Assembly: GCF_030814835.1 (NCBI RefSeq)
Contig: NZ_JAUSVS010000008.1
Span: 165,628-229,627, forward strand
Length of the DNA: 64,000 nucleotides
Direction: 5' to 3'
From: Caulobacter ginsengisoli
Lineage (GTDB): Bacteria > Pseudomonadota > Alphaproteobacteria > Caulobacterales > Caulobacteraceae
Below the pieces are notes generated by a model, which had not been told where the DNA came from, did no database searches, and was given only the letters and a program-made list of their open reading frames with translations. Shown in pieces: positions 51,137 through 60,236 of the stretch; the first letter of the stretch is position 1; each line of letters starts with the position of its first letter. Position numbers and translations under genes: made by a program.

Positions 51137-51228
51137 GACGGGCGCCGACTCCTTACACCAGCATCCAAGGACTCAGCGGCGCCGACAGCAAGCCCTGACC
51201 CCGGTCAGGAGAGCCGATCAGCCGAAAA

Positions 51229-54200
51229 TCAGCGGGCGTAGACCGACAGACGGTCGACCATCGCGCCATCCAGGGCGCCGGTGGCCGGCAAACCCTGGTC
51301 GCGCTGGTAGGCCTGCACCGCCAGCTTCAGGGCCGGCGAGGCGGCGCCGTCCTGGGGACCGCGATAGTAGCCCAGGCGCGACAGCGCCTTCTGGGCGGTG
51401 ATCACCCCGCCGGCGGGCGCGGCGGCCATGACGGGCGCGGGGGCCGGGGCGGCGCCGGCCGTGCGGAAACCCTGGGCCGAGCGTTCGGCGACGGCGCGCT
51501 GGTCGGGGGTCAGGGTCTTCTTGATGCGGTCGGCGGCGGCCTTGGATTCCGGGTCCCCGCCCTTGGCGGCGATCAGGTACCACTTGTAGGCCTCGGCCCC
51601 GTTCTGCGGCACGCCGAAGCCCTGCTCATAGAGCTGGCCCAGGTTGTACTGGCTGTCGGTGACGCCCTGGTCGGCGGCCCGGCGGAACCAGTCGGCGGCG
51701 GTGGTCAGGTTGCGCGGCCCGCCCAGCCCTTCGAAATAGTCATAGGCCAGGTTGTGCATGGCCTTCTTGTCGCCGCCCTGGGCGGCCTTTTCGGTCCAGC
51801 GCCGGGCCTCGGCCGGGTCCTTCTTCAGGCCGACCTCGCCGTTCTCATACAGCTTGGCCAGGTAGAACTGGGCCGGGGCGTAGCCCATGGCCGCGGCCTT
51901 GCGCAGCGGAACCAGGCCGGCGGCGTCCTTGGCCTCGATCTTCTTGACCGCCTGGTTGTAGAGGTCCGGCGCGGTTGGGTCGGACGGCGGGGCGGGCGGG
52001 GCCGGCAGATCGGCCTGGCCGCCGGCCGCCGGCGCCGCCGCCTGCGGAGTCAGGGTCGGGGCGATGGCCACCGCGACGCGGGGCTTGGGTGTGGTGTCCG
52101 CCTCGCCGGTCAGGATCTTGATGCTGTCCAGCACGCTGCCCTTCGCCCCGTCCGCCACCCGCTGGGACGATTTGCCGGTCGGGCCAAAGGCGTTGGAATT
52201 GGTGAAGCCGACCAGGGCCACGCTCATGCCCGCGAGCACCGCCACCACCGCCACGCCGGTGAGCACGCGGTTCAGGGTCTGGTTGGACTTCTTGGACTTG
52301 CGCTTGCCGCCGCCGAACAGGCCGCCGCCTTTAGGCTTGGCGGGCTTGGCTTCGGTCTGGAAGTTGGCGCGGGCGGCGGCCCGGGCCTGCTCGATGACCT
52401 CGCGGGTGGACAGCGGCCGGCCGGCTGGCTCGAAGTCGCCGCCCGGCGACAGCGGCTCGGCCTCGGGCGCGACGTCGGCCTCGCCGGCCTCATGCAGCGT
52501 CCCGAAGCTGGCGGCGGCCTCGAAATCCTCGTCCGAGAAGGCGGGCTTCTCGGGCTCGTCGACCGGGAAGTCGCCGGCGTCGTAAGCCGCCATGGAGGCC
52601 GGCATGGGAGCTGGCGCCGAACTGGGGAAGGCGGGCGAGGCGAAGGCCTCTTCCGGAATGGCCTCGCCCCGCACGGGGAAGGGATCGTCGGCGAAGGGGT
52701 CGGTATAGCCGCCCGAGGACGGCGGAGGCGACGGCGGCGCGGCCGGCCTGGCCAGGACGGGGGCGGCCGGAGCCATTTGAGTTGGTGACTGGGCGACCTG
52801 CTCGCTCAGCCGCTTGTGCGAGGCGTTGAGGCTGAGGTCGATCTTCTCGCGCGCCTCGTCCAGCAGGCGGGCGGTGCGTTCTTCCGAGAGGCGGATGCGT
52901 TCGGCCAGGTCGGTGGCGGTGCGCTCCTGGCGCTGGCTGATCCGCTCGGTGACCCGGGCGACCTGCTCGCCGACCTCGTCGATGGCCTGGGCGCCGCGGC
53001 GCTCGGAGTTGGCGATGCGCTCGGCCAGCCGCTCGGTGATCCGGGCGATCTCGCCGCCCAGCTTCTCCAGCGCCTGGGCCTGGACGGTGTCGGCCCGGTT
53101 CAGCCTCTGCTCGACGGTGGCGGCGATACGGGCCACCTCGCCGCCCACCTTGTTGATGGCGTCCGCGCCCTGGTGTTCCACGCTCTGCACTCGGCGACTC
53201 AACACATCGGCCATGCCGGCCACTTCCCGGCCCATGCGCTCGATGGCCTGGGCCGAGCGCTGCTCGGCCAGCTGCACATGGCCGGCCATCTCGGTCAGCC
53301 GGTGCTCCATGCGGTCGAAGCGGCCCTCGGCCGACTGTTTCAGCTGGGCGGCCATCTCCTGGCGGGCGGCGTCCATCTTCTGGGTCAGCTCGCTGGCCAG
53401 GGCTTCCAGCCGCGCGCCGGGCCCGGCCCCGCCCTCGACATAGCGCAGGCGGCTGTCCAGCTTGACGAACGAGGCGCCCAGGTCGCGGATGGCTTCGGTG
53501 GTGCGGGTCTCGGCCGCCGCCAACCGCTCGTCGATGCGGCCGGCCACCGCCTCGACCAGGGCGGCGGTGTCGATGGCGGGGGCCTGACCGAGCGCGGCTT
53601 CAGCCTCGGCGACCCGGGCCTCGACCGCGGCGATGGCCTCGCGGGTGCGGGCCTCGCCCTCGTAGAGATGGCCGGCCACCTTGCCCAGCGCCCCTTCCAG
53701 GGCGCGCACGGCTTCGGCCGAACGCGGTCCGGCAGACTCGGTCTCCACCCGGAGCAGGCGCTCGGCCTGCCGGGCCTGCTCGGCGGCGATATCGTCGGCC
53801 AGGCCTTCGAAGCGGGCGGCCACGGCGGTCTGTTCGCGCTGGGCGCCGTCGAGCCGCGAGAGCGCCCCGCGCACCGACTGGTCGATGCCGCTGATGGCCA
53901 GGGTCGAGCGCTGCTCGGCCGCCTCGATCCGCTCGGTGAGCTCGGTCAGGGCCTGGGCGACGCGGCCGACCTCGTCGGCGGGGTGGCTGGAAATCTCGAA
54001 GCGCGGCGGGGCGTCGGCGCGGGGCGTGGCGACGACGATGGGCTCGCTCGGCGGGTCGAAATCGCCGCCGGTGAACTCGGAGGGATGGGGGCCTTCAACC
54101 GCCTGGTTGGCGCTCTCGCCGGCCTCGCCGCCCTCGACGATCATCTGGTTGAGCCATTCGCCCAGAGTCATGCCGGAGCGCCGGGCAAGATCCTTGGCGA

Positions 54201-54255
54201 TCTCCCGGGCTTTGGGGTCTATTCCCTTGACGCTCCAGGGGGCCCCCGCCGTCAT
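51229..54255 (-). CDS. podJ: polar localization protein PodJ
   Basis: A 1008-residue protein. Its N-terminus (TAGAPWSVKGIDPKAREIAK, then RRSGMTLGEWLNQMI) is the conserved PodJ head. A long coiled-coil region (residues 60-480) contains many RVxE-type repeats, then a disordered acidic Pro-rich stretch, a membrane segment near 660-683 (LTGVAVVAVLAGMSVALVGF), Sel1/TPR repeats (about 735-880, e.g. AQGGDKKAMHNLAYDYFEGL), and a C-terminal peptidoglycan-binding domain (about 945-1008). This matches PodJ, which marks the new pole and organises pili, chemotaxis and holdfast machinery. Its promoter carries CtrA and GANTC sites. Confidence 0.9.
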   Translation of the reverse strand: MTAGAPWSVKGIDPKAREIAKDLARRSGMTLGEWLNQMIVEGGEAGESANQAVEGPHPSEFTGGDFDPPSEPIVVATPRADAPPRFEISSHPADEVGRVAQALTELTERIEAAEQRSTLAISGIDQSVRGALSRLDGAQREQTAVAARFEGLADDIAAEQARQAERLLRVETESAGPRSAEAVRALEGALGKVAGHLYEGEARTREAIAAVEARVAEAEAALGQAPAIDTAALVEAVAGRIDERLAAAETRTTEAIRDLGASFVKLDSRLRYVEGGAGPGARLEALASELTQKMDAARQEMAAQLKQSAEGRFDRMEHRLTEMAGHVQLAEQRSAQAIERMGREVAGMADVLSRRVQSVEHQGADAINKVGGEVARIAATVEQRLNRADTVQAQALEKLGGEIARITERLAERIANSERRGAQAIDEVGEQVARVTERISQRQERTATDLAERIRLSEERTARLLDEAREKIDLSLNASHKRLSEQVAQSPTQMAPAAPVLARPAAPPSPPPSSGGYTDPFADDPFPVRGEAIPEEAFASPAFPSSAPAPMPASMAAYDAGDFPVDEPEKPAFSDEDFEAAASFGTLHEAGEADVAPEAEPLSPGGDFEPAGRPLSTREVIEQARAAARANFQTEAKPAKPKGGGLFGGGKRKSKKSNQTLNRVLTGVAVVAVLAGMSVALVGFTNSNAFGPTGKSSQRVADGAKGSVLDSIKILTGEADTTPKPRVAVAIAPTLTPQAAAPAAGGQADLPAPPAPPSDPTAPDLYNQAVKKIEAKDAAGLVPLRKAAAMGYAPAQFYLAKLYENGEVGLKKDPAEARRWTEKAAQGGDKKAMHNLAYDYFEGLGGPRNLTTAADWFRRAADQGVTDSQYNLGQLYEQGFGVPQNGAEAYKWYLIAAKGGDPESKAAADRIKKTLTPDQRAVAERSAQGFRTAGAAPAPAPVMAAAPAGGVITAQKALSRLGYYRGPQDGAASPALKLAVQAYQRDQGLPATGALDGAMVDRLSVYAR

Positions 54256-54262
54256 TCGAATC
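54256..54262. promoter_or_regulatory. GANTC (CcrM) site at the podJ start
   Basis: GAATC/GATTC at 54258-54262 lies between the podJ GGGAG ribosome-binding site and its ATG (54255). As a CcrM methylation target its state would change after replication. Confidence 0.6.
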
Positions 54263-54303
54263 GTTCTCCCGGCACTAAGTTGACGCTAGCCACCGAGCCA
54301 TAG

Positions 54304-54312
54304 TGTGTAAAC
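54304..54312 (-). promoter_or_regulatory. DnaA-box-like site in the podJ promoter region
   Basis: TGTGTAAAC on the plus strand (GTTTACACA on the minus strand) is one mismatch away from the relaxed DnaA box TTWTNCACA. It lies 50 bp upstream of podJ. Weak evidence on its own. Confidence 0.35.
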
Positions 54313-54406
54313 GCGGGGTTAACACCAAATATGGTGTCAGCGGCGATAACCTGTGGACGGATTTTCTGGGCGTCTGGGAACCGTTAAGTCCCTGCGCCTC
54401 AAGGGG

Positions 54407-54423
54407 TTAACGCGCTGTTAACC
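54407..54423. promoter_or_regulatory. CtrA-binding box between podJ and the small membrane protein gene
   Basis: TTAA-CGCGCTG-TTAACC is an exact match to the CtrA consensus TTAA-N7-TTAACC, and reads TTAA-N7-TTAA on the other strand also. It sits about 150 bp upstream of podJ and 60 bp upstream of the divergent gene, so it may serve both. Other TTAA half-sites lie nearby at 54319 and 54384. Confidence 0.75.
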
Positions 54424-54481
54424 CTGTTCGCCGGGCGCCTGACGCTTGCATGGGCGAATCGTCGCGGGCATAGGCGCAGCG

Positions 54482-54676
54482 ATGTCGCTTCAACTCACCC
54501 TGGCCATCGGCGCCGCCCTGCTGGCCCTGGCCCTCTTCTGCGGCTGGCGCGGCTCACGGCCGCCCGACCCGTTGAAGGGCGCGCGGATGATGCCCTGGCG
54601 GCCGCTGATGGTGCTCTCGGCGGCCGGGGTGATGGTGCTGATCATCCACCTGGGGACGCTGGTTTCGGGGCGGTAG
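54482..54676 (+). CDS. 64-residue small membrane protein
   Basis: ATG at 54482 begins a 64-residue protein with two membrane segments (residues 5-20, LTLAIGAALLALALFCG; and 42-60, VLSAAGVMVLIIHLGTLV) joined by a short loop with RPPDPLKGARMMPWRP. It is divergent from podJ across a 226-bp region with a CtrA box. A TTG 12 codons upstream extends the frame but has no better ribosome-binding site. The family is unknown; the conserved two-helix shape suggests a membrane subunit. Confidence 0.65.
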   Translation: MSLQLTLAIGAALLALALFCGWRGSRPPDPLKGARMMPWRPLMVLSAAGVMVLIIHLGTLVSGR

Positions 54677-54730
54677 GGTCCAGGCTCAATTGAGTTTGAG
54701 ACAATTCAAGAGCTTAGCATCGCTATTAAT

Positions 54731-54854
54731 CCGCTCATCCCCGCGAAAGCGGGGACCCAGGTGTTTTTCGTTGCAGCCTTGCAGCCGCCCAGACCCGTCA
54801 GAACCGCCCTCAACAGCAAAAAGCCTGGGTCCCCGCTTTCGCGGGGATGAGCGG
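54731..54854. repeat. nested palindromic element with exact 31-bp arms
   Basis: Arms at 54731-54761 and 54824-54854 are exact inverted copies beginning CCGCTCATCCCCGCGAAAGC. Each arm is also a hairpin with a GAAA loop (CCCCGC-GAAA-GCGGGG). The 62-bp centre has no gene. The flanking bases also pair partly. This is the best-preserved element of this type in the window. Confidence 0.85.
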
Positions 54855-54870
54855 AATTTGAGTACGGACC

Positions 54871-56553
54871 CTAGGCCGCGTCCGACAGCTTCTCCGGCGG
54901 TTCCTCGCGCTTGGCCCGCCGGGTCAGCCCCGCCATGCCGCCCGAGGACAGCAGTCCGACATCGGCCAGCAGGATGGGGATCGACCACTTCAGGGGCGCG
55001 GCGATGTAGCGGGGCCGCCAGACCGGGTCGAACTTGTCCTTGTAGCGCCGCACGCCGCGGAAATTGTAGATGTCCTCGCCGCGCTCGAAGAGCAGTCGCC
55101 CGACCCGCGAGAACAGGGGCGCCAAGGGCCTGTCGTCCAGCCCGGCCAAGGGCGCCATGCCGAAGTCGAAGCACCGGTAGCCGGCCTCGCGGCCCCACTG
55201 CAGCAGCTCGACGAACAGGAAGTCCATGACGTTCTTGGGCGAGGAGCCGCAGTAGCGCATCAGGTCCATCGAGAAGGCGTCGCGCAGGGGCGTCGTCCAC
55301 AGGGTGGCGAAGGCGGTGATCGCCCCGTCCTGGCGCACCACGGCGACCGGGAACTCCTGGACATAGCGCGGCTCGAACCCGCCCAGGGAAAAGCCCTTCT
55401 CGCCGCCGGCATGCAGGTCCAGCCAGGCGTCCGACACTCGCTTCAGTTCGTCCATCGACGCGGCGCCGGGGGGCAGCACCTCGAAGGTCGCCCCGCCCTC
55501 CCCGACCTTGCGCCAGTTGCGGCGCAGCACCTCGCGGCGGCGGCCCTGCAGGGAGAAGCCCTCCAGCGGCACCATGGCCGACTCGCCGGTCTTCTGGATG
55601 GCGAAGCCCAGCTCCACCGCCTCGGGCAGGTCGTCGGTTCCGATGCTGTAGAGACCGGGCCGGGCGGCATGGGCGTCGGCCAGTTCGCGGAACCGCCACA
55701 GCAGCGCCATCCGCTCGTCCCGCCGCCCGACCGGCCCGCCCATGGCGATCCAGGAGCGGCCCCGCACGCCGAACATCAGGAAGCTCTCGCCCGACTCCGA
55801 GAACAGGAAGCGCTTGTCGCCCAGCAGGGCCAGGTTGGATTCCGGCTCGGCCGCCTCGGCCTTGGCGAGGATGGCCCGCACCCGGGCGAAATCCGGGTCG
55901 TCCTCGCCCGCCACCGGCGGGGTGGCCGGGGTGGCGAACAGGCGCCAGACCCCGATGCCCAGCAGCACGATGGCCGCCCCCGCTGAGGAGCGGATGGCGC
56001 GCTCGGCGTCGGCGTCGGCCATCAGCCGCCACCAGGTCTGGTCGGCATAGCTGCGGTTGGCGAACGACCACCAGCCCAGCAGTCCGGCCCCCAGCACGGC
56101 CATCAGCGCCGAGATCAGCCAGCCCGGGGCGATCTCGATCTTCGACAGCCGGGCCTGGCGCGGAAAGGCCTCGCGGAACGGCAGGATCAGCGCCGCCAGG
56201 GCCAGCAGCACCGCCGATTCTTCCCAGTTGAAGCCCTTGAACGGGGCCAGCAGGGCCGCGGCAATCAGGGTGACGAGCGTGGCCATCCAGGCGGCGCCCA
56301 GCCGGCTGCGCAGGCCAAAGGCCAGCAGCACCAGCATCAGGCCCAGGATCGAGGAAACGAAGTGACTGACCTCGACCAGGATCGGCGGGGCATAGAGGTC
56401 TTCCAGCAGCTGGAAGAGTTCGCGGATGCGGGTGGGCTCGGTCGGGGTCGCCCCCGAGGCCAGCAGCATCAGCCCGCCCCCGGCCGCCGCGCCAGCGGCC
56501 AGCACAGGGGCCAAGGCCATGGCGGCCGGCCGGAAATCGCGCGGACTGACCAT
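54871..56553 (-). CDS. MprF-like membrane protein with C-terminal phosphatidylglycerol lysyltransferase (DUF2156) domain
   Basis: A 560-residue protein. Six membrane segments fill the first 220 residues, from MALAPVLAAGAAAGGGLMLL to SAGAAIVLLGIGVWRLF. The C-terminal DUF2156 domain (about 225-545) has FLFSESGESFLMFGVRGRSW, WIAMGGPVGRRDE, ELGFAIQKTGESA and FNFRGVRRYKDKFDP-like as IYNFRGVRRYKDKFDPVWRP, the lysyl/alanyl-PG transferase signature. It adds an amino acid to phosphatidylglycerol, lowering envelope negative charge. At 560 residues it has fewer membrane helices than full MprF, so flippase activity is doubtful. Confidence 0.88.
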   Translation of the reverse strand: MVSPRDFRPAAMALAPVLAAGAAAGGGLMLLASGATPTEPTRIRELFQLLEDLYAPPILVEVSHFVSSILGLMLVLLAFGLRSRLGAAWMATLVTLIAAALLAPFKGFNWEESAVLLALAALILPFREAFPRQARLSKIEIAPGWLISALMAVLGAGLLGWWSFANRSYADQTWWRLMADADAERAIRSSAGAAIVLLGIGVWRLFATPATPPVAGEDDPDFARVRAILAKAEAAEPESNLALLGDKRFLFSESGESFLMFGVRGRSWIAMGGPVGRRDERMALLWRFRELADAHAARPGLYSIGTDDLPEAVELGFAIQKTGESAMVPLEGFSLQGRRREVLRRNWRKVGEGGATFEVLPPGAASMDELKRVSDAWLDLHAGGEKGFSLGGFEPRYVQEFPVAVVRQDGAITAFATLWTTPLRDAFSMDLMRYCGSSPKNVMDFLFVELLQWGREAGYRCFDFGMAPLAGLDDRPLAPLFSRVGRLLFERGEDIYNFRGVRRYKDKFDPVWRPRYIAAPLKWSIPILLADVGLLSSGGMAGLTRRAKREEPPEKLSDAA

Positions 56554-56671
56554 GAAGCTCCCGAACCACCCCTAGACTTGAGACGCCTTATAGCCTGTTT
56601 CGCGGCGGGCAAGAGGGGCCAGCCGGTCGCAGCCCTTGCCCCAGGCCCGCGACGCGGGTCAGTCTGGGGCC

Positions 56672-57706
56672 ATGCCTGAAGACTTGCTGCCGCGCGGACT
56701 GCACGCCCTGGACGGGGTCCGGCTGCTGACGCTCGGCAAGTCGACGGTGACGCTGGGCGGGCTGCTGTTCGGCCTGGTGATCGTCGCCGCCGCCTTCCTG
56801 GCCGCGCGGATCGCCGGCCGGGTGTTCAAACGATTGCGCGAACGCTCTCCCCTGGCGGCGCCGAGCATCTACATCGTCGAGAAGCTGGCGACCTACGGCC
56901 TGATCATTGTCGGGCTAATCATGGGCTTTTCGGCGATCGGCCTGGATCTTTCCTCCCTGGCCCTGTTCGCCGGCGCGCTGGGCGTGGGCCTGGGGTTTGG
57001 CCTGCAGGGGGTGGTCAAGGAGCTGATCTCGGGCCTGGTCCTGTTGTTCGACCGCCTGGTCCGCATCGGCGATTATCTGGAACTGCAGACCGGCGAACGC
57101 GGCGTCGTCGCCGAGATCGGCCCCCGCGCCACCCGGCTGCGCAACAACGACGACCTCGATGTGCTGGTCCCCAACAGCAAGCTGATCGAGTCGCCGGTCA
57201 TCAACTGGACCCTGCAGAACGGCACCCGCCGGCTGCATGTGCCCTTCCGCGTCGCCTATGGCGTCAACAAGGAGGCGGTGCGCGACGCGGTGCTCAAGGC
57301 CGCCCACGACGTCCCCTTCACCCTGGACGACACCCCGGTGCGCCGCACCCAGGTCTGGCTGGTGGGGTTCGGCGACAGCGCCCTGCAGTTCGAACTGGTG
57401 GTCTGGCCGACCCTGGAGGCGGTCAAGCGGCCCAACGCCGCCAACGCCGCCTACACCTGGGCCATCGAGGACGCCCTGCGCGCCGGCGGTTTCGAGATCC
57501 CCGTGCCCCAGCGCGACCTGCACCTGCGGGAGGTCTTCGGCGAGCAGGGCGAAAACGCCAAGGATGCGCTGCGACTCAAGACCCGCAAGAAGCCCGGCGC
57601 CGGCGAGGAAGCCGTGGCGGCAGTCTCGCACAACGACGCCGCCGAGGATCTGGCGCGCGGCGAGGACGACGAGATTCTCAATCCGACGACACCGCCCACG
57701 CCCTGA
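56672..57706 (+). CDS. MscS-type mechanosensitive channel family protein
   Basis: A 344-residue protein with three membrane segments (about 25-45, 66-85, 90-115). The pore-lining third helix GLDLSSLALFAGALGVGLGF runs into GLQGVVKELISGLVLLFDRL, the typical MscS pore-to-cytosol transition. The beta domain GDYLELQTGERGVVAEIGPR and TRLRNNDDLDVLVPNSKLIE follows, then a C-terminal cage domain. The last 35 residues are an acidic tail rich in Asp/Glu, beyond the usual MscS end. It releases osmolytes on hypoosmotic shock. It starts at ATG 56672. Confidence 0.9.
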   Translation: MPEDLLPRGLHALDGVRLLTLGKSTVTLGGLLFGLVIVAAAFLAARIAGRVFKRLRERSPLAAPSIYIVEKLATYGLIIVGLIMGFSAIGLDLSSLALFAGALGVGLGFGLQGVVKELISGLVLLFDRLVRIGDYLELQTGERGVVAEIGPRATRLRNNDDLDVLVPNSKLIESPVINWTLQNGTRRLHVPFRVAYGVNKEAVRDAVLKAAHDVPFTLDDTPVRRTQVWLVGFGDSALQFELVVWPTLEAVKRPNAANAAYTWAIEDALRAGGFEIPVPQRDLHLREVFGEQGENAKDALRLKTRKKPGAGEEAVAAVSHNDAAEDLARGEDDEILNPTTPPTP

Positions 57707-57798
57707 AGATACCGAATCTTCGAACAATCGTTTGATCCGGCTTTGCTCGGCTTTGGACGGGCGCTAAGCTGGGCCAAAGCCTGATTGGGAGGATGCAA

Positions 57799-59007
57799 AT
57801 GGCCGACTTCGGCGCCACCGAACTCGATGCCTTCCGCGCCGAGACGCGGACCTGGCTTGAGGCCAACTATCCCTCCTCGCTGAACGAGCCGATGGGCGAG
57901 GACGACGCGCCCTGGGGTGGTCGCACCGCCAGCTATTCCAATCCCGACGTCAAGCTCTGGCTGGACCGCATGGGCGCCAAGGGCTGGACCGCCCCGACCT
58001 GGCCCAAACAGTACGGCGGCGGCGGCCTGACCAAGGAACAGGCCAAGGTGCTGGAGCAGGAGCTGCGGCGCATCAAGGCCCGGCCGGCCCTGATGAGCTT
58101 CGGCATCTGGATGCTGGGGCCGGTGCTGCTGGAATACGCCAGCGAGGAGCAGAAGCAGCGTTTCCTGCCGCCCATCGTGCGCGGCGAGATCCGCTGGTGC
58201 CAGGGCTACAGCGAACCGGGCTCGGGCTCGGACCTGGCCTCCCTGCAGACGCGGTGCGAGGACAAGGGCGACCATTACCTGATCAACGGCCAGAAGGTCT
58301 GGACCAGCTACGCCGACCACGCCGACTGGATCTTCTGCCTGGTCCGCACCGACACCACCAAGAAGCATGAGGGCATCAGCTTCATCCTGTTCGACATGAC
58401 CAGCCCGGGCGTCGAGCCCCGGCCGATCAAGCTGATCAGTGGCTCCTCGCCCTTCTGCGAGACCTTCTTCACCGACGTGAAGGTCCCCAAGGACCAGCTG
58501 GTCGGCAAGCTGAACGGCGGCTGGGACATCGCCAAGCGCCTGCTGCAGTACGAACGCCAGAACATCTCGGCCAGCGGCTTTGGCGGCACGGGCGGCGGGT
58601 TCGACCTGATCGACGTGGCCAAGGAGCATGTTGGCGTCGACGACGACGGACGCCTGCTCGATGGCGACCTGCGCAGCCGTATCGCCGCCCACAAGATGGA
58701 CGCGGCGGCCTTCATGCTGACCGTCCGCCGCGCCGAGATGGAGGCCAAGGCCAATGCCGGCCCCAGCGCCGCCACCTCGATCATCAAGTACGCGGCCGCC
58801 AAGATGAACCAGGAGCGGACCGAGCTGATGATGGAAGCGCTCGGCCTGCAGGGCCTGGGCTGGGAAGGCCCCGGCTTCTCGGGCGACGAGCTGGGCGCTC
58901 CGCGCGCCATGCTGCGGGCCAAGGCCAACTCCATCGAGGGCGGCACCAGCGAGATCAACCTCAACGTGGTCGCCAAGCGGGTCCTGGGCCTGCTGGACCA
59001 TCAGTAG
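57799..59007 (+). CDS. acyl-CoA dehydrogenase family protein (1)
   Basis: A 402-residue FAD enzyme. It has the N-terminal helical domain, EIRWCQGYSEPGSGSDLASL (near 130) in the middle domain with the FAD/substrate contacts, KVWTSYADHADWIF, and the C-terminal IEGGTSEINLNVVAKRVLGL. The MCAD-type catalytic Glu position in the last motif is Gly; the base is more likely Glu near 252 in LLQYERQNIS, as in isovaleryl-CoA dehydrogenase. GGAGG at 6 nt supports ATG 57799. It is about half identical to the next gene; the two may form a heteromer. First gene of the cluster. Confidence 0.92.
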   Translation: MADFGATELDAFRAETRTWLEANYPSSLNEPMGEDDAPWGGRTASYSNPDVKLWLDRMGAKGWTAPTWPKQYGGGGLTKEQAKVLEQELRRIKARPALMSFGIWMLGPVLLEYASEEQKQRFLPPIVRGEIRWCQGYSEPGSGSDLASLQTRCEDKGDHYLINGQKVWTSYADHADWIFCLVRTDTTKKHEGISFILFDMTSPGVEPRPIKLISGSSPFCETFFTDVKVPKDQLVGKLNGGWDIAKRLLQYERQNISASGFGGTGGGFDLIDVAKEHVGVDDDGRLLDGDLRSRIAAHKMDAAAFMLTVRRAEMEAKANAGPSAATSIIKYAAAKMNQERTELMMEALGLQGLGWEGPGFSGDELGAPRAMLRAKANSIEGGTSEINLNVVAKRVLGLLDHQ

Positions 59008-59024
59008 GACCGGGAGGACCGCAG

Positions 59025-60236
59025 ATGGCGGACGGCGGCGACATCGAGGGTTTCCGCGCCGAGGCGCGCGCGTGGCTTGAGGCGAACTTCCCGGGGAGCC
59101 TGGCCCATGCCGACCAGTCGGCGGCCATGGTCGGGACCGAGCCCAGCCCCGACCTGAAGGCCTGGATCAAGGCCATGGGCGACAAGGGCTGGGGCACGCC
59201 CACCTGGCCGGCCCAGTACGGCGGCGGCGGCCTGGACCGCGCCCAGGCCCGCGTCCTGCAGCAGGAAATGGCCCGCATCGGCGCCCGCAACCCCATCGGC
59301 GGCATGGGGGTGATGATGTTCGGCCCCACCCTGCTCGAGTACGGCACGGAAGAGCAGAAGCAGCGCCACATCCCCCCGATCGTGAAGGGCGAGATCCGCT
59401 GGTGCCAGGGCTACAGCGAGCCGGGCGCGGGTTCGGACCTGGCCAGCCTGCAAACGCGGGCCGACGACAAGGGCGACCACTTCCTGGTCAACGGCTCGAA
59501 GATCTGGACCTCGGGCGGCCACCTGGCCGATTGGATGTTCGCCCTCGTCCGCACCGACTTCTCGCGCAAGCACGAAGGCATCAGCTTCGTGATCTTCGAC
59601 ATGAAGACGCCGGGCGTGGAGGTCAGGCCGATCCGGCTGATCAACGGCGTCTCGCCCTTCTGCGAGACCTTCTTCACCGACGTGAAGGTGCCCAAGGAAA
59701 ACCTGGTCGGCCCGCTGAACGGCGGCTGGACCATCGGCAAGCGCCTGCTGCAGTTCGAGCGCGAGAACCTGTCGGGCGGCATGGGCGGGGGAGCCTCCAG
59801 CCCCTCGGCCGGGACGTTCGGGGCCGGCGGATCGGTCGATGAACTGGCCAAGAAATATGTCGGCGTCGACGACCAGGGCCGCGTCGCCGATCCGGACCTG
59901 CGCAGCCGCATCGCCAGCCACCTGATGGACCAGGCCGCCTTCGGCCTGACCCTGCGGCGCGCCGCCGCCGAGGCCAAGTCGAACCAGGGCCCCAGCGCCG
60001 CCACCTCGATCATGAAGAACGTCGGGGCCAGGATCACCCAGGAGCGCTCGGAACTGATGATCGAGATCCTGGGCGTCCAGGGCCTGGGCTGGGAGGGCGA
60101 GGCCTTCGCCAAGCACGAGCTGACCACCGTGCGTAACTGGCTGGGCGGCAAGGCCGTGACGATTTACGGCGGCTCGTCGGAGATCCAGAACAACATCATC
60201 GCCAAGCGCATCCTCGGCCTTTTGGATCACCAATGA
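59025..60236 (+). CDS. acyl-CoA dehydrogenase family protein (2)
   Basis: A 403-residue FAD enzyme close to the upstream copy: IRWCQGYSEPGAGSDLASLQ, KIWTSGGHLADWMFALVR, FERENLS (candidate base Glu near 245) and YGGSSEIQNNIIAKRILGLL. It has a Gly/Ser-rich insertion (GGMGGGASSPSAGTFGAGGS) after the base, absent in copy 1. GGGAGGA precedes the ATG by 8 nt after a 17-bp gap. It overlaps the isomerase-like gene by 4 nt (ATGA), so it is firmly in the operon. Confidence 0.92.
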   Translation: MADGGDIEGFRAEARAWLEANFPGSLAHADQSAAMVGTEPSPDLKAWIKAMGDKGWGTPTWPAQYGGGGLDRAQARVLQQEMARIGARNPIGGMGVMMFGPTLLEYGTEEQKQRHIPPIVKGEIRWCQGYSEPGAGSDLASLQTRADDKGDHFLVNGSKIWTSGGHLADWMFALVRTDFSRKHEGISFVIFDMKTPGVEVRPIRLINGVSPFCETFFTDVKVPKENLVGPLNGGWTIGKRLLQFERENLSGGMGGGASSPSAGTFGAGGSVDELAKKYVGVDDQGRVADPDLRSRIASHLMDQAAFGLTLRRAAAEAKSNQGPSAATSIMKNVGARITQERSELMIEILGVQGLGWEGEAFAKHELTTVRNWLGGKAVTIYGGSSEIQNNIIAKRILGLLDHQ

